Part shown: positions 1-5,626 of the stretch, piece after piece
Layout of the letters: the number at the start of each line of letters is the position of its first letter
Numbering within the stretch: the stretch's first letter is position 1
From: Rikenellaceae bacterium
GTDB lineage: Bacteria; Bacteroidota; Bacteroidia; Bacteroidales; UBA932
Reading direction: 5' to 3'
Assembly (NCBI GenBank): GCA_900769145.1
Contig: CAAGFN010000178.1
Coordinates: 1 to 10,197 of the forward strand
Length of the DNA: 10,197 nucleotides
Notes under the pieces: generated by a model
The model's input: only the letters and a program-made list of their open reading frames with translations
Told to the model about the DNA's origin: nothing
Databases searched by the model: none
Translations under genes and position numbers: made by a program

Positions 1-186
1 GTTCTCGGATACACCAGCGATGCTGTAGTTTCTACTGACTTCCGCAACGATTCACGTACTTCCATCTTCGATGAGAAGGCAGGTATCCAGCTCGACGGCA
101 CCTTCGTAAAGGTTTGCGCTTGGTACGACAACGAGTGGGGTTACTCCAACAAGGTTCTCGAGATGGCTCGCGTCATCACAAAGTAA
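1..186 (+). CDS. gapA: Glyceraldehyde-3-phosphate dehydrogenase, type I (3' end only)
   Basis: Only the last 61 codons and the TAA stop lie in the window; the gene begins outside it. The enzyme oxidises glyceraldehyde 3-phosphate to 1,3-bisphosphoglycerate with NAD(P) and phosphate, in cytosolic glycolysis and gluconeogenesis. The fragment carries the conserved C-terminal catalytic-domain pattern: a VVSTDF stretch (residues 9-14 of the fragment), an AGI(Q)L segment, and the family signature WYDNEWGYSNKV at 41-52, followed by a short final helix ending in ITK. This matches the C-terminus of type I GAPDH in length and sequence. A strong intrinsic terminator follows 25 bases after the stop, so the gene is probably transcriptionally separate from the lyase downstream. 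The active-site cysteine lies upstream and cannot be checked here. Confidence 0.96.
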   Translation, partial: VLGYTSDAVVSTDFRNDSRTSIFDEKAGIQLDGTFVKVCAWYDNEWGYSNKVLEMARVITK

Positions 187-211
187 TTTGAGAATTACTC
201 GGATAACTGAT

Positions 212-239
212 AGGCTGGCAGAAATGTCAGCCTTTTTTT
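212..239 (+). terminator. Intrinsic terminator after gapA
   Basis: Nine-base arms AGGCTGGCA (212-220) and TGTCAGCCT (225-233) pair with one G-U wobble around a GAAA tetraloop. The stem runs directly into a T tract at 233-239. Position and shape are those of a Rho-independent terminator for the GAPDH transcript. Confidence 0.9.
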
Positions 240-244
240 CATTT

Positions 245-297
245 CCCCCCCCCCTGCCTTATTTTTATTTCCCCCCTGCCCCCATTACGGGGGAGGG
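245..297. repeat. C-rich repeat with 10-C run and small hairpin
   Basis: A run of ten C residues (245-254) is followed by TGCC. The same ATTT-C(n)-TGCC pattern recurs at 268-280, making an imperfect tandem repeat. The second copy leads into a hairpin: CCCCC (279-283) pairs with GGGGG (289-293) over an ATTAC loop. The stem is extended by CCCT (274-277) with AGGG (294-297) across one bulged G. There is no coding content. The long C-run is prone to slippage in replication and to sequencing error. It could be a second terminator-like structure or part of a dispersed intergenic repeat; the window alone cannot decide. Confidence 0.6.
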
Positions 298-305
298 CGC
301 TCCGT

Positions 306-358
306 GCACACCATCGCCGCGGGCCTTGCTTCGCTGTTCTTCGCGCGGCGGCTTGTGC
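306..358. repeat. G+C-rich imperfect hairpin upstream of the lyase promoter
   Basis: GCACA (306-310) pairs with TGTGC (354-358). CGCCGCG (315-321) pairs with CGCGGCG (344-350). A small internal loop separates the two stems, and the terminal loop is 22 bases and contains GCTTCGCT. The structure ends 10 bases before the promoter's upstream box. Its base composition differs sharply from the A+T-rich promoter next to it. It shares the octamer GCTTCGCT with the centre of the convergent inverted repeat near 3250, suggesting that both may belong to one family of intergenic elements. That is an inference from a short match. Confidence 0.5.
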
Positions 359-368
359 CGCCATTTAA

Positions 369-400
369 TTTGTCTATGCTGAAAGTCTTTAGTAAATTTG
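369..400 (+). promoter_or_regulatory. Bacteroidota-type promoter for the lyase-sdaA unit
   Basis: TTTG at 369-372 and TAAATTTG at 393-400 are separated by 20 bases. This matches the known Bacteroidota sigma-ABfr consensus, TTTG at about -33 and TAnnTTTG at about -7, with a 19-21 base spacer. Transcription should begin a few bases past 400, giving a 5' leader of roughly 15-20 bases before the ATG at 423. That leader has no clear Shine-Dalgarno sequence and is A-rich, as is common in this phylum. Confidence 0.75.
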
Positions 401-422
401 TAAGTCGCAAAAATTTAAGACA

Positions 423-1952
423 ATGATAACAATAGACGGAAGATTGACATTGGACCAGATAGAGGCGGTGCTTTACGATGGCGAGAAGATCGGAATCGGA
501 GCTGCCATGAGGCAGAATGTCATTGAAAGTTATGATTTTCTGAAGGAATTCTCCAGGGACAAGGTCATTTACGGAATCAATACGGGGTTCGGGCCGATGG
601 CGCAGTGGAGGATTGAGGATAGCCATCTCAATGATTTGCAATACAACATTATCCGAAGCCATTCCACCGGAGCGGGGGAGAGGCTGCCGGACATTTGCGT
701 GAAGGCGGCGATGATTTCCAGGCTGATGACATTCCTGCAGGGGCATTCCGGCGTGCACGTCAGCCTTGTCGACCTGCTTGTGGAGTTCATCAACAGGGAT
801 ATCTGCCCGGTGATCCCTAGACACGGAAGCGTCGGGGCCAGCGGAGACCTCGTGCAGCTTGCTCATCTGGCATTGGCACTCATCGGGGAAGGGAATGTCT
901 CATATAAAGGCGAAATCAGGCCGGCATCTGAGGTGCTTGCTGAGAACGGGCTTGAGCCGCTGAAAATGCATATCCGTGAGGGACTCGCAGTGACAAACGG
1001 CACGGCTGTCATGACTGGAATCGGCACCGTAAACTGGATCATGGCTTCCCGAATGCTGAAATGGTCTGTGCTCCAATCAGTTATGCTCAATGAGACAGTG
1101 TCCTCATACGATGACTTCATGTCAGAAGTCCTGAACGGGCTGAAGCATCATCCGGGCCAGATTCGCATTGCGGAAATGATGAGGGAATTCTCGGCAGGCA
1201 GCAAGCTGCTGAGAAACCGCCAGGCCGAACTTTTCCATCAGACCGAAGAGAAAGTCTTCGAGAAGAAAGTCCAGCCTTATTATTCTCTCCGATGCGTTCC
1301 GCAGATTCTCGGCCCTATTGCAGAAGAGATTGAATCTGCAAGGCAAGTGCTTGAGGATGAAGTCAATGCGGTCGATGACAACCCTGTTGTGGATAAGAAC
1401 ACCCGCAATGTATATCACGGCGGAAACTTCCACGGGGACTACATCTCATACGAAATGGACAAGCTCAAGATTGCGTTGACCAAGATGACAATGCTGGCCG
1501 AGAGGCAGATGAACTACCTCTTCCATGACAGGATAAACGGTATTCTTCCGCCATTCCTGAATCTCGGGGTGCTCGGTCTGAATTACGGAATGCAGGCCTG
1601 CCAGTTCACGGCAACGTCGACTACGGCTGAATGCCAGACATTGTCCAACCCGATGTATGTGCATTCGATTCCTAACAACAATGATAATCAGGATGTTGTG
1701 AGCATGGGTACCAATTCTGCACTGATCTGTGCGCAGGTTGTGGAGAATGCCAGCCAGGTATTGGCCATTCATCTTATGGCATTGGCCCAGGCAGTCGACT
1801 GCCTGAAGGTGGAGGATAAACTCTCTCCGGCATCAAGAAGGCTTTACGAAAAGGTCAGGGAACTTGTACCTGTATTTGTGGAAGATACGCCTAAATACAT
1901 GGAAATCAAAGCATTGCAGGATTTGCTCCTGAAAGGAAGCCCTGAGGCCTGA
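423..1952 (+). CDS. MIO-dependent aromatic amino acid ammonia-lyase (HAL/TAL family, FjTAL-like)
   Basis: This 509-residue cytosolic enzyme removes ammonia from an aromatic amino acid without oxidation. The prosthetic MIO group forms from A139-S140-G141 within GSVGASGDL. Other active-site landmarks are Y50 in YGINTGFG, N193 in TNGT, Y287 and R290 in YYSLRC, and F336 in GGNFHG. Histidine lyases have a catalytic Glu in NQEDHVSM; here the aligned position is Gln (Q423, NQDVVSMG), as in phenylalanine and tyrosine lyases. The wording around GFGPMAQ, ASGDLVQL, YYSLRCVPQILGP and SIPNNNDNQD closely follows my recollection of the Flavobacterium johnsoniae tyrosine ammonia-lyase, which makes p-coumarate. 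H80 in the selectivity loop is also found in histidine lyases, so it does not discriminate. No hutU, hutI or pigment genes are adjacent. The start is the ATG just below the promoter. Automatic annotation would probably say hutH; I consider tyrosine or phenylalanine the likelier substrate, unproven. Confidence 0.88.
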   Translation: MITIDGRLTLDQIEAVLYDGEKIGIGAAMRQNVIESYDFLKEFSRDKVIYGINTGFGPMAQWRIEDSHLNDLQYNIIRSHSTGAGERLPDICVKAAMISRLMTFLQGHSGVHVSLVDLLVEFINRDICPVIPRHGSVGASGDLVQLAHLALALIGEGNVSYKGEIRPASEVLAENGLEPLKMHIREGLAVTNGTAVMTGIGTVNWIMASRMLKWSVLQSVMLNETVSSYDDFMSEVLNGLKHHPGQIRIAEMMREFSAGSKLLRNRQAELFHQTEEKVFEKKVQPYYSLRCVPQILGPIAEEIESARQVLEDEVNAVDDNPVVDKNTRNVYHGGNFHGDYISYEMDKLKIALTKMTMLAERQMNYLFHDRINGILPPFLNLGVLGLNYGMQACQFTATSTTAECQTLSNPMYVHSIPNNNDNQDVVSMGTNSALICAQVVENASQVLAIHLMALAQAVDCLKVEDKLSPASRRLYEKVRELVPVFVEDTPKYMEIKALQDLLLKGSPEA

Positions 1953-1986
1953 GCATTGGTTTGCAGCAAAAAAGGAAAACATAATC

Positions 1987-3192
1987 ATGAAATCTCTCAA
2001 AGAACTTTACAGGATTGGCCGCGGCCCGTCCAGCAGTCATACCATGGGTCCTATGCGGGCAGCCAGAATTTTCCGTTCTGAGCACCCTGAGGCAGTGTCA
2101 TTCAAAGTGACATTGTACGGAAGCCTCGCAGCGACAGGCAAGGGGCACATGACGGATGCTTCCATCATTGACGAACTTGAACCGGTGGCTCCGGTGGAGA
2201 TTATATGGGAGCCGTCCGTGTTTCTTCCTTTCCACCCTAACGGGATGAATTTCAAGGCATTGGACATCGAAGGCAATGTCAGCGGAGACTGGACTGTCTA
2301 TAGCGTCGGCGGGGGAGCATTGTCCGAGGGAATTGAAAATGACCGTTTCGCCACGGAGGAAGTGTATGGCCTCGACAAACTTACCGACATAATGCATTGG
2401 TGCGAGGACAATGGGCGCAGTTACTGGGAATATGTCGGGGAATGCGAGGGGCCGGACATCTGGGATTATCTCAATGAGGCCTGGAAGGCAATGCAGGATG
2501 CTGTTGAGCGCGGCATTGACCACGACGGGGTGCTTCCGGGGCCGCTCAATCTTGCCAGGAAGGCGCCTACATATTACGTGAAGGCTACGGGATACAAGAA
2601 ATCGCTTCAGACCAGGGGGCTTGTATATGCCTACGCATTGGCTGTGAGCGAGGAGAATGCATCTGGTGGCCAGATAGTTACGGCTCCTACCTGCGGAGCC
2701 AGCGGTGTGGTGCCGGCTGTGCTTTATCATCTGTACAAGGGACACGAGTTCACTGACAAGCGGATTCTTCACGCTATGGCTACGGCAGGTATTATCGGCA
2801 ATGTCGTGAAGCAGAATGCGTCCATTTCGGGTGCCGATGTAGGTTGCCAGGGAGAGGTCGGAGTTGCCTGCGCAATGGCTGCCGCTGCCGCCTGCCAGCT
2901 TTTCGGCGGAAGTCCTTCACAGATAGAGTATTCCGCTGAGATGGCATTGGAACATCATCTTGGCATGACCTGCGACCCGGTCTGCGGTCTGGTCCAGATT
3001 CCTTGCATTGAAAGGAATGCTTTCGCTGCTACGCGCGCCCTGGATGCAAATCTCTATGCCGCTTTCTCTGACGGCAAGCATCGTGTGTCTTTCGACAAGG
3101 TGGTGGATGTGCTTCGGCAGACAGGTCACGATATTCCGTCACTTTACAAGGAGACAAGCGAGGGAGGACTGGCCAAGGGATTCATGCACTGA
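1987..3192 (+). CDS. sdaA: L-serine dehydratase (L-serine ammonia-lyase), iron-sulfur type
   Basis: Converts L-serine to pyruvate and ammonia in the cytosol. The 401-residue single chain has an N-terminal beta domain opening with the serine-dehydratase signature GRGPSSSHTMGPMRAA (residues 11-26), and a C-terminal catalytic alpha domain from about residue 155. C287, C329 and C340 have the same spacing (42 and 11 residues) as the three [4Fe-4S] ligands described for the Legionella enzyme; C236 lies in APTCGASG. The chain is about 50 residues shorter than E. coli SdaA, apparently normal for Bacteroidota. It ends in Phe-Met-His and so lacks the C-terminal cysteine that enters the active site in Legionella. 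It begins 34 bases after the lyase stop, with an AAAGGAAAA stretch before the ATG, so the two genes are probably co-transcribed. The TGA stop is followed directly in frame by TAG, both within or touching the left arm of an inverted repeat. Confidence 0.96.
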   Translation: MKSLKELYRIGRGPSSSHTMGPMRAARIFRSEHPEAVSFKVTLYGSLAATGKGHMTDASIIDELEPVAPVEIIWEPSVFLPFHPNGMNFKALDIEGNVSGDWTVYSVGGGALSEGIENDRFATEEVYGLDKLTDIMHWCEDNGRSYWEYVGECEGPDIWDYLNEAWKAMQDAVERGIDHDGVLPGPLNLARKAPTYYVKATGYKKSLQTRGLVYAYALAVSEENASGGQIVTAPTCGASGVVPAVLYHLYKGHEFTDKRILHAMATAGIIGNVVKQNASISGADVGCQGEVGVACAMAAAAACQLFGGSPSQIEYSAEMALEHHLGMTCDPVCGLVQIPCIERNAFAATRALDANLYAAFSDGKHRVSFDKVVDVLRQTGHDIPSLYKETSEGGLAKGFMH

Positions 3193-3317
3193 TAGAGGCA
3201 GTCTCCTCCTGTGACCTTCGCCTTCGGCTCATCCCTCCCACTGCGCTTCGCTTGTGGGCCCCTACCGTTTACGAAGTCACGGGTGACTACGGGTCACAGG
3301 AGGAGACAGCCTCTATC
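3191..3317. repeat. Large inverted repeat between convergent sdaA and ispG
   Basis: Left arm 3191-3216 and right arm 3292-3317 are reverse complements at 25 of 26 positions; the single mismatch is in the middle. The 75-base centre (3217-3291) has its own small stem, CCCAC (3237-3241) with GTGGG (3254-3258), enclosing GCGCTTCGC, plus GTCAC/GTGAC copies at 3276-3287 that could compete with the arm ends. The left arm supplies two bases of the sdaA TGA and an immediate in-frame TAG. The right arm contains the whole ispG stop (3313-3315). No T tract follows on either strand, so it is not a standard intrinsic terminator. It may still stop or insulate convergent transcripts or protect both 3' ends. 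A non-autonomous repeat inserted between the genes is the alternative. No transposase is present. Confidence 0.85.
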
Positions 3318-4650
3318 CAATATTGTTTTCAATAAGTTCTACAAGGCGGTCAACTGCCTCATTTTCAGGGACATGGCGGAGAACCGGCTCTTTGCCGCGG
3401 TAAATGGAAACCTTGCCGTTCCCCTCGCCGACATAGCCCCAGTCGGCATCTGCCATCTCACCTGGCCCATTGACAATGCAGCCCATTACGGCAATGACAA
3501 TGTTTTTAAGATGGTCTGTCCGGGCCTTGACCTTCTCGAAAGCGTCCTGGAGATTGTACATTGTCCTTCCGCAGCCGGGACATGCAATGTACTCGGGCTT
3601 GTAGAAACGTCTTCTGGCAGCCTGCATCAGTTCATCTTCCAGATATGCACCTGTTCCTGATGTGACAATGTCCACCGGCCCGTCCCCGGACATATAGGTG
3701 CCTGATATCTTCACTTCGTCCAACTCCTTGTCCAGCAAACGTTTGCCGAAGTCGCAGGAGAAGTCCAGAAGAAGCCTTTCACGACTCGGGGCCTCATATA
3801 CGGCCTCGGCGCTGCGTCCTGTAATCTTGATGGAGCGCAATGAGGAGCGGAGTTTTCCGTCATATCTGTCAGCAAGGTATCGGCCTACCGGTATCTCATT
3901 GACCGGGTCTTCAGTAAGGGAAACCCTGAGCGTATCGCCGATGCCTTCCGACAAAAGAGCCGAAATCCCTACGCAGGACTTGATTCTGCCCGAATCTCCG
4001 TTGCCAGCCTCGGTAACTCCTACGTGAAGAGGGAAGATTACCCCGCTTTCTTCCATTTTTCGGTAAAGACAGCGGTAAGCCTCCGTCATAACAAGAGTGT
4101 TACTTGACTTTAACGAAATTGTTACATTGTAGAAATCGTTTGATTTACAGAGATTTATCCATTCCATCGCGGCCTCTGCCATGGCCTGTGGTGTATTGCC
4201 GTAGAGATTGGTTATCCTGTCTCCCAGGGAGCCATGATTAAGGCCAATCCTGATAGCAGTGCCAAATTTTTTGCAAACTTCCAGGAGCCTTGCGAGCTGA
4301 CGGGAGGCTTCCTCGAAATCTTTGTGGAAATTTCCCGGATTAATCCGGACTTTCTCCACGAACGGGGCAACAGCAATGGCAGTTTCAGATGAGAAATGTA
4401 TGTCAGCCACGAGGGGAGTACGGATTCCTTCGGAACGGAGCGTGTCCCTGATTGCCTTCATGTGAGGGACATCGGCAAGTCCAGGGACAGTAATCCGGAT
4501 TATGTCAACTCCGGCTGCGGCCATTGCGCGGCACTGGGCCACGGTGTCTTCAACATTGTAAGTGTGAGTGTTGCACATCGTCTGGACCGCAATCGGGCAG
4601 CCCTCTCCGATTTTAATGCAACCTATCTGGGCCTGAATCTTCTGAATCAT
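3313..4650 (-). CDS. ispG: 4-hydroxy-3-methylbut-2-enyl diphosphate synthase (flavodoxin-type), IspG/GcpE
   Basis: Catalyses the reductive conversion of MEcPP to HMBPP, the penultimate step of the MEP isoprenoid pathway, in the cytosol. Residues 1 to about 265 form the TIM barrel, with PIAVQTMCNT near the start, VADIHF, VRINPGN, GLNHGSLG and the strongly conserved LLSEGIGDTLRVSL (232-245). The C-terminal domain holds the [4Fe-4S] ligands C357 and C360 (ACPGCGRT), C391 and E398 (MGCIVNGPGE). About 100 residues separate the barrel's VG (255-256) from C357, against about 20 in E. coli (372 residues). An insertion of roughly 80 residues is therefore present, clearly smaller than the A* domain of the approximately 600-residue proteins I recall from Bacteroides. 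The ATG overlaps the upstream barrel gene by 38 bases and has no good Shine-Dalgarno sequence, suggesting translational coupling. No other start preserves the barrel's first strand. It is the last gene of the operon in this window. Confidence 0.97.
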   Translation of the reverse strand: MIQKIQAQIGCIKIGEGCPIAVQTMCNTHTYNVEDTVAQCRAMAAAGVDIIRITVPGLADVPHMKAIRDTLRSEGIRTPLVADIHFSSETAIAVAPFVEKVRINPGNFHKDFEEASRQLARLLEVCKKFGTAIRIGLNHGSLGDRITNLYGNTPQAMAEAAMEWINLCKSNDFYNVTISLKSSNTLVMTEAYRCLYRKMEESGVIFPLHVGVTEAGNGDSGRIKSCVGISALLSEGIGDTLRVSLTEDPVNEIPVGRYLADRYDGKLRSSLRSIKITGRSAEAVYEAPSRERLLLDFSCDFGKRLLDKELDEVKISGTYMSGDGPVDIVTSGTGAYLEDELMQAARRRFYKPEYIACPGCGRTMYNLQDAFEKVKARTDHLKNIVIAVMGCIVNGPGEMADADWGYVGEGNGKVSIYRGKEPVLRHVPENEAVDRLVELIENNIG

Positions 4651-5617
4651 TGTATATTAATGCTTTAGCTTCTTTCCTGAGTGCCGCCTTGGTCTTGCCG
4701 GTCCTCTTTGTCAGCTGGACATGGATTCCTGCTGAAATCAGGATATCGGAAGGGTAGGCGAAACGGTAATAATACTCGCTGTAATAATTCGGCTTGTAGA
4801 GTGAGCCAAGGGAGGCCCTGTACGTGGCCTGGATGTGGAATTCGATAGGGTCAAGAATCAGTCCTATTCCGGCTCCGGCCTTGGCCCCGTAGTCGAAGCG
4901 CCTGTCGTAGTCATAGAACGTGGTGGCATATTTGGGGTCGAGATACTCTCCCTCCCTTTCCACGCTCATCCTGTAACCGGCGTAAAGTCCCAGATTCACA
5001 ATGAGTTTCAGATGCCACACGTCAATGTGGAGATGCGCCAGCAGAGGTACTTCAATGAGGTTGTACGTGGCTTTGGTGGCCCCGTCAACACTCTCCTTGT
5101 ATTCTCCTGTCTCCTTGTCTTTCTTGAAGGTATAGCCTTCCTGCCCGAAGAGAATACCTGTCTGGAAGCCGAAATAAGGCATATACCCGAACATCTTGCC
5201 GTAACGGGTATAGAGAATGCCGAAATTGTACGGCGACATGAGCATTCCCTGCCTCTTGGACGGATTGAAACGCATCTGATTGAGGGCAACACCGTATTGG
5301 ATACCAATCATGGTGTAGTCATTGATGTTCTTGGCCTTTTTCATCTTGACCGTATCCAGATATTCGTCAGAGAATACCGGCATGAGGTCAGTGCTGTCTG
5401 CCGGTGCCGGGAGAATCCTCCGGGAAACGCTGTCAGCATTGAATGAGAGGCTGTCAGCATTGACTTTCAGGCTGTCCGGCACCTGGACGGCAAGGCTGTC
5501 AGTGGAGACAACTGCATTGGGCGAAGATACTTTCTTTTGTTTTTTCGCCTCGGAATTGCCCGGAATCATAACTAGAACCAAGGCCGCAAGAAATATGTGA
5601 ACTACTTTCCTGTTCAT
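4613..5617 (-). CDS. PorT-like outer-membrane beta-barrel protein
   Basis: A 334-residue protein with an N-terminal signal peptide: basic MNRK, hydrophobic VVHIFLAALVLVMI, cleavage probably after NSEA near residue 24. A low-complexity periplasmic segment follows (about 25-85), rich in Asp-Ser pairs, including a seven-residue periodic Asp-Ser pattern. From about residue 100 there are alternating aromatic and aliphatic strands with Gly and Tyr turns (GIQYGVALNQ, FGILYTRYG, YFGFQTGILFG, LIVNLGLYAGYRM, GAGIGLILDP, FHIQATYRASLG, DILISAGIHVQL). These are typical of the small 8-10 strand porin/PorT family of Bacteroidota. A charged tail of about 28 residues follows the last strand. Its cargo or partner is unknown. 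It starts 9 bases after the lipoprotein stop, and its 3' end overlaps ispG by 38 bases. A structural or transport role in the outer membrane is inferred from the fold only. Confidence 0.8.
   Translation of the reverse strand: MNRKVVHIFLAALVLVMIPGNSEAKKQKKVSSPNAVVSTDSLAVQVPDSLKVNADSLSFNADSVSRRILPAPADSTDLMPVFSDEYLDTVKMKKAKNINDYTMIGIQYGVALNQMRFNPSKRQGMLMSPYNFGILYTRYGKMFGYMPYFGFQTGILFGQEGYTFKKDKETGEYKESVDGATKATYNLIEVPLLAHLHIDVWHLKLIVNLGLYAGYRMSVEREGEYLDPKYATTFYDYDRRFDYGAKAGAGIGLILDPIEFHIQATYRASLGSLYKPNYYSEYYYRFAYPSDILISAGIHVQLTKRTGKTKAALRKEAKALIYNDSEDSGPDRLH
5428..5500 (-). repeat. Short tandem repeat coding Asp-Ser heptads in the barrel gene
   Basis: On the plus strand GCTGTCAGCATTGA occurs exactly twice (5429-5442 and 5450-5463). 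Its core GCTGTC recurs at 5471 and 5495, so the first three copies have a strict 21-base period and the fourth is 24 bases on. On the coding strand each core encodes Asp-Ser, giving a seven-residue pattern with Asp-Ser-Leu or Asp-Ser-Val at its centre. The repeat lies in the linker between signal peptide and barrel and may vary in copy number. Confidence 0.7.
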
Positions 5618-5626
5618 TCCAATCTG

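Noticed and set aside
188..382. 64-codon frame between gapA and the lyase
   Set aside because: It runs through the terminator, the C-run and the hairpins and reads as low-complexity Pro/Phe/Cys; non-coding structure explains it better.
285..866. 193-codon minus-strand frame over the lyase 5' end
   Set aside because: It is antisense to the lyase's conserved N-terminal half, including the MIO motif, and crosses the promoter; a chance frame.
423..1952. Naming the lyase hutH and calling the locus histidine utilisation
   Set aside because: The catalytic Glu of histidine lyases is replaced by Gln and no hutU, hutI or formiminotransferase gene is adjacent.
3191..3317. Inverted repeat as an insertion sequence or a CRISPR unit
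   Set aside because: The centre is only 75 bases with no transposase, there is no visible target duplication, and there is just one pair of arms with no spacer series.
3211..3660. 149-codon plus-strand frame starting inside the inverted repeat
   Set aside because: Its first third is the repeat and the rest is antisense to the ispG Fe-S domain; no protein family is recognisable.
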